A stretch of DNA of 47,690 nt from CBDULQ01 sp965368115 (GCA_965368115.1 CBDULQ010000001.1:1-47690), one strand, 5' to 3'. Counted from the stretch's first letter, positions 24,942 through 32,967 are shown. Translations and numbers: made by a program. The notes: generated from the letters alone by a model not told the origin.

Positions 24942-24950
24942 ACAGACGCC

Positions 24951-25733
24951 ATGGAACGATTCAAATACATCGTTCAGTCACTACTGCTGTTAATGGTGTG
25001 TAGTTCCGCGAACGCCGCGGACCTGGAGCGCGAACAGCGCCTGAAGAACCAGATCATCGATTACATCCTGGATGGTGATCCGGTCATGCTGACGGCCGAC
25101 CAGCATGAATTTCTGAGTATTTATCAGCCGGCGGACGATGCGGATTCAACATTCGGTATGGTCCTCATGCACGGTCGCGGTTTTCATCCCAACTGGCCGG
25201 AAGTGATCTATCCCCTGCGCACCAGGCTACCTGCGGATGGCTGGCACACCCTGTCCATCCAGATGCCGGTTCTCGATAATCAGGCCACCTTTTATGACTA
25301 CCTGGACATCATTCCGCAAGCTTTCCCGCGCATTCAGGCCGCCATCGATTATCTCGTCGCACAGGGTGTGAACCGCATCGTATTGCTGGCGCATTCCTGC
25401 AGTGTACACATGAGTGTGGCCTGGCTGGCACAACGCGGCGATCCGCATGTAATCGGTTTTATCGGCGTTGGCATGGGCTCCACCGACAAGGGTCAGCCGC
25501 TACCCGAGCCGCTACCGCTGGACAAGCTGAATGTGCCGGTTCTCGATGTGCGCGGTGAACACGATTATCCCGCCGTGCACGGTCGCGCCCCGGAACGCTG
25601 GCGCTACCTGCAGAAAGCCGGTCAGGCCGGTTCAAGGCAGCTTGTTGTCGAGGATGCGGACCATTACTTTCGCGATCGCGGAGACGTGCTGCTGAATGTA
25701 GTCGAAGACTGGTTGCGGCAATTCAAACCCTAA
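24951..25733 (+). CDS. DUF3530-family secreted alpha/beta-hydrolase-like protein
   Basis: A 260-residue protein with a signal peptide (cleavage about A23, SSANAADLE). The mature part looks like an alpha/beta hydrolase: an early strand and loop GMVLMHGRGFHPNW, then NRIVLLAHSCSVHMSVAWLA where a nucleophile elbow would be (GxSxG replaced by AHSCS), then VLDVRGEHDYPAV and a late His in VEDADHYFRDRGD. These are candidate Ser, Asp and His positions. This pattern matches the DUF3530 family, whose substrate is unknown. The stop overlaps the convergent methylase gene by 4 bases. Confidence 0.75.
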   Translation: MERFKYIVQSLLLLMVCSSANAADLEREQRLKNQIIDYILDGDPVMLTADQHEFLSIYQPADDADSTFGMVLMHGRGFHPNWPEVIYPLRTRLPADGWHTLSIQMPVLDNQATFYDYLDIIPQAFPRIQAAIDYLVAQGVNRIVLLAHSCSVHMSVAWLAQRGDPHVIGFIGVGMGSTDKGQPLPEPLPLDKLNVPVLDVRGEHDYPAVHGRAPERWRYLQKAGQAGSRQLVVEDADHYFRDRGDVLLNVVEDWLRQFKP

Positions 25734-26311
25734 CCGCCGTGCTGGCGACGCCATTCGAACAGGGCCAGGGTGAGTGCATGGCTCACGTTCATCGAACTGT
25801 TGATGCCGTGCATGGGAATATGTACCGCGGCCTGACAATGTTTCAACATCGCATCATCGATGCCATGTCGCTCCCCTCCCACCAGTAGCGCACAATGTTC
25901 CGGCAGCGATGTCTGATAAAGGTCCGTTGAACGACTGGTAATTTCCACCGCCACAAGCGGCGGCAATCGGCCGCAACTGGCAAGCAGTTCGTCTCGACTC
26001 ATCTCATCGATCTGCAGGTGACTGTCGCTGTTGCGCGCAATGCGGGTGATTTTTTTCATCCGTTCACCGACATTACAATCCACCAGAATCAATCGTCGAC
26101 AACCGGCAGCATCCGCATGACGCAGGACACTACCGATGTTCTCCGGTGTGTGCAGGCCGAAGGCGATGACCAGCGGTGCGGTAACATCCTGTTGTTGCTC
26201 ACGCTTTTCCGACTGGCGCTGATGTAAGGTCTGCGCCGACAACTGGCGGCCTGCTGGTGATTCGTCCGGGTCTGTCATAGAAGGTTCATTTAACTGAAAT
26301 AAAGGCATCAT
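25730..26311 (-). CDS. TrmH/SpoU-family RNA 2'-O-methyltransferase
   Basis: A 193-residue SPOUT methylase. After a charged, poorly conserved head (about 1-42) it shows the three SpoU motifs: LVIAFGLHTPENIGSVLRHADAAGC (motif 1), ALLVGGERHGIDDAML (motif 2) and IPMHGINSSMNVSHALTLALFEWRR (motif 3). Substrate RNA and position are not evident; it is shorter than TrmH and RlmB, which carry extra domains. The start at 26311 (two consecutive ATG) has AGGG upstream; a later ATG at 26278 has no ribosome site. The gene is isolated on this strand. Confidence 0.85.
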   Translation of the reverse strand: MMPLFQLNEPSMTDPDESPAGRQLSAQTLHQRQSEKREQQQDVTAPLVIAFGLHTPENIGSVLRHADAAGCRRLILVDCNVGERMKKITRIARNSDSHLQIDEMSRDELLASCGRLPPLVAVEITSRSTDLYQTSLPEHCALLVGGERHGIDDAMLKHCQAAVHIPMHGINSSMNVSHALTLALFEWRRQHGG

Positions 26312-26354
26312 TACCGAACCCTAGAGTGACTGCAAATCGCACAGGAGTTCCGCT

Positions 26355-26564
26355 ATGAAATTTTACATCAAAGAGTGGGATGATCAGACCGTTTCACTGA
26401 TGACGTCCATGGGCCACGTACTGGGCTATTTCCCTTCGGTTTATGATGCCCTGCAAACCTGTGAAGCCTGGTATCAGCACAACAAAAAAGAACCGCAACA
26501 CGAAGTGCTGGTGCATAGTCGTGATACCGCGCCGACCGATTTCGATCATCCCGAGGCCGCCTGA
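26355..26564 (+). CDS. Small protein of unknown function, 69 aa
   Basis: Not recognised. The 69-residue acidic protein has a clear AGGAG ribosome site 7 bases before the ATG. Sequence features are an N-terminal strand pair (FYIKEWDDQTVSLMTSMGHVLGYF), a helix around DALQTCEAWYQHN and a charged tail. It is soluble with no signal or membrane segment. It stands alone between the divergent methylase gene and the convergent DUF3570 gene. Codon use is like that of neighbours, so it is probably a real gene. Confidence 0.65.
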   Translation: MKFYIKEWDDQTVSLMTSMGHVLGYFPSVYDALQTCEAWYQHNKKEPQHEVLVHSRDTAPTDFDHPEAA

Positions 26565-26580
26565 TAACGACCGGCTTCGG

Positions 26581-27849
26581 TTACCAGTCGAAACCGTAAA
26601 CGTATTTGAAAATCACCACGTCCAGCCGTGGAAACAGATCCTGCTGCTGTTGTAGACCAACGGCGTCCGCAGGATGGCTATCGCCAAACTGGCCATAGTA
26701 TTCCAGGCTGACCCGATAATTTCGTTGTCCCGGCAACTTTTTCCCGTATTGCACACCCAGTGTCAAGGCATCGAATTCCGCCAGCCTGAAATCGGCTGAG
26801 GCAAATTCGGGCAGCCCCTGACTTTGCGGCAGGCTGTGCCTGTAAAACTCCGCCGCCTGTTGTCGATAAAGGCGAATGTGCGGTTCAAGGTAACGCAACG
26901 CATCCAGTTTGTAACGATATTTCACATCCAGGGTATGCGATCGAATATCCCAATCATCTTCAAGGTATCGATAGGAAAGCGTCAGTATGTCACCGGTCAG
27001 GTTCAGCCTGTAGGCGCCGTACAGACTTTGCATAATGCGTAATCCGGGGCGTTTTTCGAACAGGTAATCCAGTGTGGCGCCCGGGTTGCTGCCGGTATCG
27101 TCGATCACGCTGAGCATTTTGTAGGGATCGGTCAGATAACCACTGTACCTGGAGTATCCATACCTTATTTGCATCAACGCACGCGGGCTCAGAATCTGGG
27201 TAACACCCAGCCCCAGTCCCTGCACCCGACGCGACACACTGGACTCGCCACGCGGCTGGGTATCGCCCGGGGGTGCCATAGACGCCAGTGGATCGGGGAT
27301 ATCACCCACCGGGTGCACACGGTCATATTCGAAATCCGCACCCAGTAGCAACGTGGTGTTGCGCTGATTGAAATCATGGCGAAGATCAACACCACCGCCC
27401 ATGGACAGGAAATCGAACTCCATCGACAGGTGCGCCTTGTAATCCAGCTCGGTGGTTTCGGAATAGGGCAGTGTCAGCAGAGTGGACACCCCCATACGAG
27501 TATCCATATGCGTATCGTCTGCAGGTAATTCGCCGGGGGCAACGCTGTAGGATCCTTCGCCGGATGCCATGGTAAAGGTCTGCACCACGTTGCTGGCGGT
27601 CGCCCCATTCGGTGTTGCGCCGGTAATCACATCCAGTTCACCATTGATCTGCAAACGTGCGTCGTCGTCCAGTTCTCGCGCACCGCTGACCAGCAGTTCC
27701 ACGCCGGTGTTACGATCCACTTCGATGTAATTCATCAAGCCCAGGTCGATCTGCCAGGGTTCAGCGGCCTGGGCGACGGGCAGCCCCCCCAGCAACCCGC
27801 CGCAAGCCAGTGCAAGGCGGTCACGAATGCGTGCTGTTTTCAGTTGCAT
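26581..27849 (-). CDS. DUF3570 outer-membrane beta-barrel protein
   Basis: A 422-residue protein with a signal peptide (cleavage about A28, VAQAAEP). It then shows alternating hydrophobic/aromatic strands across its length and ends in the aromatic YGFDW, as outer-membrane barrels do. The early motif DVITGATPNGA and overall length fit DUF3570. I chose the ATG at 27849, although an upstream in-frame start exists at 28026. GGAGGAGG sits 6 bases before it and the signal peptide begins there. It overlaps the DUF4266 lipoprotein gene by 10 bases. In many bacteria DUF3570 and DUF4266 genes also neighbour a thioredoxin-like gene and an ApbE flavin transferase; neither is present here. Function unknown. 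Confidence 0.82.
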   Translation of the reverse strand: MQLKTARIRDRLALACGGLLGGLPVAQAAEPWQIDLGLMNYIEVDRNTGVELLVSGARELDDDARLQINGELDVITGATPNGATASNVVQTFTMASGEGSYSVAPGELPADDTHMDTRMGVSTLLTLPYSETTELDYKAHLSMEFDFLSMGGGVDLRHDFNQRNTTLLLGADFEYDRVHPVGDIPDPLASMAPPGDTQPRGESSVSRRVQGLGLGVTQILSPRALMQIRYGYSRYSGYLTDPYKMLSVIDDTGSNPGATLDYLFEKRPGLRIMQSLYGAYRLNLTGDILTLSYRYLEDDWDIRSHTLDVKYRYKLDALRYLEPHIRLYRQQAAEFYRHSLPQSQGLPEFASADFRLAEFDALTLGVQYGKKLPGQRNYRVSLEYYGQFGDSHPADAVGLQQQQDLFPRLDVVIFKYVYGFDW

Positions 27850-28073
27850 CCGCAACCTCCTCCCGAAAATCCACGCCCGCCGCTGGACGCTTCCTTGCTG
27901 AAATAAAAATGTTCGTCGAATCCTGTCATCGCCGGATCCTCTTCGAAAGACATACCCGGTTGCGCCAGCGTCGATTTTTCCCAGGCCGCGACCGGCGCCA
28001 GACTGCAGCCCTGCAGTAAAGTGCAAGCGATCACGACAGGTAAGCTAATCCAGCGATGCAGTTTGATAGCCAT
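27840..28073 (-). CDS. DUF4266 lipoprotein with Gly/Cys-rich C-terminus
   Basis: A 77-residue lipoprotein. The signal peptide ends in the lipobox LQGC (Cys23), and the mature part of about 55 residues contains KSTLAQPGMSFEEDPAMTGFDEHFYFSKEAS and ends in GFSGGGCGCN. The Gly-rich tail with two Cys before the final Asn is the hallmark of DUF4266. The codons for GGGCG double as the GGAGGAGG ribosome site of the following DUF3570 gene. The paired Cys at the very end could bind metal or be modified; this is speculation. A good extended -10 promoter lies about 40 bases upstream. Confidence 0.82.
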   Translation of the reverse strand: MAIKLHRWISLPVVIACTLLQGCSLAPVAAWEKSTLAQPGMSFEEDPAMTGFDEHFYFSKEASSGGRGFSGGGCGCN

Positions 28074-28111
28074 GGCAGTCCCAAGGATGATTTTTAATCA
28101 CAAAATCGTTC

Positions 28112-28120
28112 AGTATATCA
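28112..28120 (-). promoter_or_regulatory. Extended -10 promoter for the DUF4266-DUF3570 genes
   Basis: On the minus strand TGATATACT (28120-28112) is an extended -10 (TGnTATACT). Transcription would start near 28105, about 30 bases before the DUF4266 ATG at 28073. No good -35 box is present, which extended -10 promoters can tolerate. Confidence 0.5.
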
Positions 28121-28222
28121 GTTCAGAAAATCTTCGACACGCTAACCCCGACTTCTCTAAGTGGCTGTAAACACGGGATTTGTTCTATTTGCTTCTAATC
28201 CGCATTGGCGTAGTATTCAGGC

Positions 28223-29080
28223 ATGCAAGATTCACAGGACCATATTCCTGAATATACCCGCCAGGAACTCGAACTACTGCAACAGATCCTGCGCGACACC
28301 GTGCAGCCGGAAATGATCATTCTGTTCGGTAGCTATGCCCGTGGCGACTGGGTGGCAGAAAAAACCCCGGATGGCGTGCACTACCAGTACCAGAGCGACC
28401 TGGATATTCTGGTCGTCACTGAAACTGAAAGCCAGGCCGCAAGACTCGAAACCAATACCCCGCTCAACACCGCCCTGAGCCAGCGCATCAAAACACCGGT
28501 CAGCCTGATTGCCCACGACATTCAATTCCTCAATCGGCGACTCAAAAAAGGCCAGTATTTTTTCACCGATATTCAGAAGGAAGGCATTCTGTTATACAGC
28601 AGCGGCCGGTACACACTTGAACAGCCGCGTGAGCTGCACCCGCGAGAACGCAAATTGCTGGCAACCGATGATTTCGATTACTGGTTCGGTAAGGCGCTAA
28701 AACTGAAAAAAGGTTTCCAGTTGTATTTCGACGAAGGTGACTACAGCGAAGCGGTGTTTCTACTGCACCAGATGACCGAACGTTTTCTCGGTGCCATCCT
28801 GCTAGTGTTTACTCGTTACAAACCCAACACGCATGACCTGGGTAAACTGCTTAAACGCGCATCCAGCATCGAGCCACGCATGCTCAGCGTTTTTCCCCAG
28901 GGCAGCGAACAGGAATGCGAATGCTTTCAGTTGTTAAAAAAAGCTTATGTCGATGCGCGTTACAAACCGAGCTATCACATCAGTCGAGATCAACTCGCCT
29001 GGCTCGCTGAACGTGTGGCAATCCTGGAGCAGATGACGAAGGATTTCTGTAACGCAAAAATCGCTTCATTCGATCAATAA
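28223..29080 (+). CDS. Fused nucleotidyltransferase-HEPN (MNT-HEPN) protein
   Basis: A 285-residue protein joining two domains normally split between MntA and HepT. Residues 15-125 form a minimal nucleotidyltransferase with GSYARGD (36-42) and the catalytic acids DLD (59-61). Residues 145-275 form a HEPN domain with two candidate Rx5H motifs, R198-H204 (RYKPNTH) and R246-H252 (RYKPSYH). In MntA-HepT pairs, the HEPN RNase toxin is silenced by AMP addition from the nucleotidyltransferase. In the fused form the target and regulation are not established. No partner gene is adjacent; the gene is divergent from DUF4266 and convergent with glmU. The ATG lacks a strong ribosome site. Confidence 0.82.
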   Translation: MQDSQDHIPEYTRQELELLQQILRDTVQPEMIILFGSYARGDWVAEKTPDGVHYQYQSDLDILVVTETESQAARLETNTPLNTALSQRIKTPVSLIAHDIQFLNRRLKKGQYFFTDIQKEGILLYSSGRYTLEQPRELHPRERKLLATDDFDYWFGKALKLKKGFQLYFDEGDYSEAVFLLHQMTERFLGAILLVFTRYKPNTHDLGKLLKRASSIEPRMLSVFPQGSEQECECFQLLKKAYVDARYKPSYHISRDQLAWLAERVAILEQMTKDFCNAKIASFDQ

Positions 29081-29092
29081 AACGCCTGCGAA

Positions 29093-30454
29093 TTATTTAT
29101 TATTGGTGGGTCGCTGCCAGCCGGTGATCGCTTTCTGTGGTGAACGACTGATCACCAGCACATCTTCATCGACATCTCGCGTCACGGTGGTTCCAGCACC
29201 GATGGTTGCGTTGGCACCCACGCGTACCGGTGCAACCAGTTGGGTATCCGAACCAACGAACACATTATCGCCGATAATCGTCTTGTGCTTGTTAGCCCCG
29301 TCGTAGTTACAGGTAATGGTTCCCGCGCCAATGTTGACGTTGCTACCCATTTCCGTGTCACCCACATAACTCAGGTGATTCACCTTACTGCCTTCACCAA
29401 TCGTCGCATTTTTAATTTCCACGAAATTGCCGACTTTAGATTTAGCCTGTAAATGCGTGCCGGGACGGATACGCGCAAAGGGGCCGATAGTCACATCAGC
29501 TTCAACAACGGCATTTTCAATCATACAGTGCGGCTCGATGGTAACGCCTGCTCCAATCTTCGAATTAATGATGACGCAATTTGCGCCGATCGTTACACCA
29601 CCGGCAATCTCGACATCGCCTTCCAGCACGACATTGATATCGATAAAAACATCGGGCTCGATGTTCAGATTTCCACGTACATCGAGGCGCGCAGGATCCG
29701 CCAGGGTAACACCGGCAAACATCAGTTCATCGGCGATATTACGTTGGTACACCCGTTCCAGCATTGCCAGTTGCTGACGATTGTTCACCCCTTCCACCTC
29801 AAATGACGCGCTCGGATGCGAGGTCTGGATTTCCACACCATCCGCTGCGGCGAGAGCAAACACATCGGTCAAATAATATTCGCCCTGGGCATTATTGTTG
29901 TCGATTCGATCAAGATATTTTTTCAACACATGGCCATTTGCGGCCAGCATGCCGGTGTTGACTTCGGTGATCGTCAATTGCTCGGCTGACGCGTCTTTTT
30001 GTTCGACGATGCCGACCACCTTGTCATGTTCGTTGCGGAGAATACGACCGTAACCGAACGGGTTGTCGAGATGGACGGTCAACAAGGCGATTTTATCTCC
30101 CATGTTTTCCATCATCTGACGCAGCGTATCGACACGGGTCAGCGGTACGTCTCCGTACAGAACCAGCACGTCGTTATCCAGGTTTACCGCCTGCAGGGCA
30201 TGTTGAACTGCGTGGCCGGTGCCCAGTTGTTCGGCCTGTTCTACCCAGCTGGCGGAAAAATGTGCGCAGCGTTGTTTAACCTGCTCACCACCGTGACCGT
30301 AAACCACAACGATTTCTTCCGCAGCCAGTTCGGTTGCGGCATCGTAGACATGTTCCAGCAGGGGTTTTCGGGCCAGCGGGTGAAGTACCTTGGGCAGGGT
30401 GGATTTCATTCGCGTACCCTTGCCAGCCGCCAGTATAACGACGCTCAATGCCAT
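29093..30454 (-). CDS. glmU: Bifunctional GlmU acetyltransferase/uridylyltransferase
   Basis: Makes UDP-N-acetylglucosamine for peptidoglycan and lipopolysaccharide in two steps. The 453-residue protein has the N-terminal pyrophosphorylase domain (LAAGKGTRMKSTLPKVLHPL at 8-27, YGDVPL with the metal-binding Asp). A C-terminal left-handed beta-helix of hexapeptide repeats (about 250-440) carries the acetyltransferase residues in FVEIKNATIGEGSKVNHLSYVGD. Length is standard. The ribosome site AAGGA is 8 bases before the ATG. glmU follows the atp genes, the same order as in E. coli and Pseudomonas. Confidence 0.97.
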   Translation of the reverse strand: MALSVVILAAGKGTRMKSTLPKVLHPLARKPLLEHVYDAATELAAEEIVVVYGHGGEQVKQRCAHFSASWVEQAEQLGTGHAVQHALQAVNLDNDVLVLYGDVPLTRVDTLRQMMENMGDKIALLTVHLDNPFGYGRILRNEHDKVVGIVEQKDASAEQLTITEVNTGMLAANGHVLKKYLDRIDNNNAQGEYYLTDVFALAAADGVEIQTSHPSASFEVEGVNNRQQLAMLERVYQRNIADELMFAGVTLADPARLDVRGNLNIEPDVFIDINVVLEGDVEIAGGVTIGANCVIINSKIGAGVTIEPHCMIENAVVEADVTIGPFARIRPGTHLQAKSKVGNFVEIKNATIGEGSKVNHLSYVGDTEMGSNVNIGAGTITCNYDGANKHKTIIGDNVFVGSDTQLVAPVRVGANATIGAGTTVTRDVDEDVLVISRSPQKAITGWQRPTNNK

Positions 30455-30551
30455 GGATCGATCCTTTTTATTCAGCCTGTTTCAGCGATTGGATCGATTC
30501 TAACACGGGATATGCCAATTGAGATGACCGGGACGGAGGAGCCGGTAATGA
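30455..30551. other. Gap between second atpC and glmU
   Basis: This short gap may hold the glmU promoter (TAGAAT on the minus strand near 30500, with no good -35 at normal spacing) and an imperfect ACCGG/CCGGT inverted repeat (about 30525-30545) without a T-run. No strong terminator for the second atpC is visible. Confidence 0.3.
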
Positions 30552-30968
30552 TCAGCTTTTGCGGGAACGCACTTTCTTAATGGTTTCCACCATGGCAGCC
30601 AGCTCTGCCAGCTCAGCTTTGGCGCGCGCAAAATCCATCTCCGACTGACGATCCGCCATGGCATCCTCGGCGCGTTGTTTCGCTTCCAGGGCTGCGGCCT
30701 CATCCAGATCGTCGGCACGGATTGCGGTATCGGCCAGGATGGTGATCATGTGGGGTTGCACTTCCATGACACCACCGGAAATGAAAAATGAGGTTTCCTG
30801 ATGGTGCGGATCACGAATCCGGACTTCACCGGGTTTCAACGCCGTCAGCAAGGGCGAATGGCGGGGTGCTATACCCAGTTCACCCATCTCCCCCGGTGCG
30901 AACAGCATGATCACCGGACCGGACCAGATCTGTTGTTCGGCACTAACGATATCGACGTGAATTTCCAT
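30552..30968 (-). CDS. atpC: Second ATP synthase epsilon subunit (atpC paralogue)
   Basis: A full-length 138-residue epsilon subunit, a paralogue of the epsilon encoded at 31084-31503. The two are roughly 78% identical by eye, with long identical blocks (DIVSAEQQIWSGP, FAPGEMGELGIAPRH, DEAAALEAKQRAE, MDFARAKAELAE) and mostly conservative changes. Both the N-terminal beta-sandwich (1-85) and the C-terminal helical hairpin (90-138), which in E. coli can inhibit ATP hydrolysis, are intact. It lies beyond a terminator that follows the first atpC, so it may be expressed at a lower level or from its own promoter. It looks functional, not decaying. Confidence 0.92.
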   Translation of the reverse strand: MEIHVDIVSAEQQIWSGPVIMLFAPGEMGELGIAPRHSPLLTALKPGEVRIRDPHHQETSFFISGGVMEVQPHMITILADTAIRADDLDEAAALEAKQRAEDAMADRQSEMDFARAKAELAELAAMVETIKKVRSRKS

Positions 30969-30999
30969 ATTCTGAGATTAACCCGCTAGCCGACAAAGT

Positions 31000-31020
31000 G
31001 CACCCCCTGAAGCGGGGTGC
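31000..31020 (-). other. GC-rich hairpin between the two atpC genes
   Basis: Stem GCACCCC (31000-31006) / GGGGTGC (31014-31020) with a 7-base loop. It lies 8 bases past the terminator (on the minus strand) and 31 bases before the second atpC start. There is no T-run after it, so it is not a standard terminator; it may stabilise or attenuate the atpC2 transcript. Confidence 0.55.
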
Positions 31021-31027
31021 AGAAATA

Positions 31028-31054
31028 GAAAAACCGGCATAAAGCCGGTTTTTC
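31028..31054 (-). terminator. Rho-independent terminator after the first atpC
   Basis: Stem GAAAAACCGGC (31028-31038) / GCCGGTTTTTC (31044-31054) with a 5-base loop and flanking A and T tracts, 30 bases past the stop of the atpC at 31084-31503. It marks the end of the canonical atp operon, leaving the second atpC outside. Confidence 0.9.
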
Positions 31055-31083
31055 TGCGTTAGCTCAAATCACATTGTACGTGT

Positions 31084-31503
31084 TTAACGACGTGATCGAA
31101 CCTTCTTGATGGTTTCCACCAGTGCCGCTGCTTCGGCCAGTTCCGCCTTGGCGCGAGCGAAATCCATATCGGATTTCTGATCGGCCATGGCTTCTTCAGC
31201 ACGTTGCTTGGCTTCCAGGGCGGCCGCTTCGTCAATGTCGTCGGCGCGAATCGCGGTGTCGGACAGGACGGTGACGACATGCGGCTGGATTTCCAGGATG
31301 CCACCGGAAATGAAGAACGACTCTTCATTGTTATGCTCGTCACGAACCCGGATTTCGCCCGGCTTCAGTCGAGTGAGCAGCGGGGTATGGCGGGGCGCAA
31401 TGCCCAGCTCACCCATCTCACCCGGCGCGAACACCATGGTGGCTGGACCTGACCAGATCTGCTGTTCAGCACTGACGATGTCCAGATGAATTGTCATAGC
31501 CAT
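31084..31503 (-). CDS. atpC: ATP synthase epsilon subunit (canonical copy)
   Basis: A 139-residue epsilon subunit of the F1 central stalk, in its standard place directly after atpD. N-terminal beta-sandwich and C-terminal two-helix domain are complete. AAGGTGGG provides the ribosome site for the first ATG (MAMTIHLD). A terminator follows the gene; a second, diverged copy lies beyond it. The canonical position makes this the likely main epsilon. Confidence 0.96.
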   Translation of the reverse strand: MAMTIHLDIVSAEQQIWSGPATMVFAPGEMGELGIAPRHTPLLTRLKPGEIRVRDEHNNEESFFISGGILEIQPHVVTVLSDTAIRADDIDEAAALEAKQRAEEAMADQKSDMDFARAKAELAEAAALVETIKKVRSRR

Positions 31504-31517
31504 AATTCAGGCCCACC

Positions 31518-32897
31518 TTATTTCATGTTTTTGGCTTTTTCGGCAACTTCGTCGATGCCGCCAACCATGTAGAAAGCCTGCTCGGGCACGTGGTCGTACT
31601 CACCTTCAAGAATGGCCTTGAAGCTGGCCAGAGTATCTTTCAGAGAAACATATTTACCTGGTGCACCGGTGAATACTTCAGCAACGAAGAACGGCTGGGA
31701 CAGGAAGCGCTGCATCTTACGAGCGCGAGCAACAACCTGCTTGTCTTCTTCAGACAGTTCGTCCATACCCAGGATGGCGATGATGTCTTTCAGTTCTTTA
31801 TAACGTTGCAGAGTACCCTGAACACCGCGCGCGATGTCATAGTGCTCCTGACCAACAACCTGAGGATCCAGCTGACGTGAAGTCGAGTCCAGCGGATCTA
31901 CCGCAGGGTAGATACCCAGCTCGGCGATTTGACGGGACAGTACCAGAGTCGCATCAAGGTGAGCGAAGGTGGTGGCCGGTGAGGGGTCGGTCAAGTCATC
32001 CGCCGGTACGTATACCGCCTGGAATGAAGTGATAGAACCGGTTTTGGTCGAGGTGATGCGTTCCTGCAGAACACCCATCTCTTCCGCCAGAGTCGGCTGG
32101 TAACCTACCGCTGAAGGCATACGACCCAGCAGTGCAGATACCTCGGTTCCCGCCAGGGTGTAACGGTAGATGTTGTCGATGAACATCAGTACGTCACGAC
32201 CTTCGTCACGGAAGAATTCCGCCATGGTCAGACCAGTCAGCGCTACACGCAGACGGTTACCCGGAGGCTCATTCATCTGACCGTAAACCAGGGCTACTTT
32301 ATCCAGTACGCCGCCTTCTTCCATCTCGTAGTAGAAGTCGTTACCTTCACGAGTACGTTCACCGACACCCGCGAATACCGAGAAGCCGCTGTGCTCGATG
32401 GCGATGTTACGAATCAGTTCCATCAGGGTTACGGTCTTACCTACACCCGCACCACCGAACAGACCAACCTTACCACCCTTGGCGATCGGCATTACCAGGT
32501 CGATAACTTTAATACCGGTTTCAAGGATGCTCACTTCAGAAGACAGATCTTCATACTTGGGTGCTTCACGATGAATCGGCATGGTGGTTTCGGCACCGAT
32601 GTCGCCGGCTTCGTCAACCGGTTCGCCCAGTACGTTCATGACGCGACCCAGTGTTTTCTGTCCGACAGGAACAGAGATGGGCGCGCCCGTGTTGCTTACA
32701 TTCAGGCCACGTTTAAGACCATCGGAAGAACCCATGGCGATGGTACGCACGACACCGTCACCCAACTGCTGCTGTACTTCCAGCGTCAGGCCCGCATCGT
32801 CAACTTTCAGCGCATCGTACACCTTGGGAATGCTGTCCCTTGGGAACTCAACGTCAATCACCGCACCGATGATTTCGACAATTTTTCCAGCACTCAT
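31518..32897 (-). CDS. atpD: ATP synthase beta subunit
   Basis: Catalytic subunit of F1. The 459-residue protein has the P-loop GGAGVGKTV, the GERTREGNDFYYEM region with the catalytic Glu, and the DELSEED motif (EELSEED-like MDELSEEDKQ) near the C-terminus that contacts epsilon and gamma. Length and sequence are standard for proteobacteria. It lies between atpG and atpC, with a GC-rich hairpin (32937-32954) in the gap before it. Confidence 0.98.
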   Translation of the reverse strand: MSAGKIVEIIGAVIDVEFPRDSIPKVYDALKVDDAGLTLEVQQQLGDGVVRTIAMGSSDGLKRGLNVSNTGAPISVPVGQKTLGRVMNVLGEPVDEAGDIGAETTMPIHREAPKYEDLSSEVSILETGIKVIDLVMPIAKGGKVGLFGGAGVGKTVTLMELIRNIAIEHSGFSVFAGVGERTREGNDFYYEMEEGGVLDKVALVYGQMNEPPGNRLRVALTGLTMAEFFRDEGRDVLMFIDNIYRYTLAGTEVSALLGRMPSAVGYQPTLAEEMGVLQERITSTKTGSITSFQAVYVPADDLTDPSPATTFAHLDATLVLSRQIAELGIYPAVDPLDSTSRQLDPQVVGQEHYDIARGVQGTLQRYKELKDIIAILGMDELSEEDKQVVARARKMQRFLSQPFFVAEVFTGAPGKYVSLKDTLASFKAILEGEYDHVPEQAFYMVGGIDEVAEKAKNMK

Positions 32898-32936
32898 ATG
32901 ACTGATCCTCTATATAACTTTAAAACTGTTTGCTCC

Positions 32937-32954
32937 CTCTCCCTGCCGGGAGAG
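32937..32954 (-). other. Intercistronic hairpin between atpG and atpD
   Basis: Stem CTCTCCC (32937-32943) / GGGAGAG (32948-32954) with loop TGCC, inside the atp operon. There is no T-run, so it is more likely an mRNA stability or processing element than a terminator. The flanking bases could extend the pairing imperfectly. Confidence 0.6.
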
Positions 32955-32967
32955 GAGACTCAATCGG

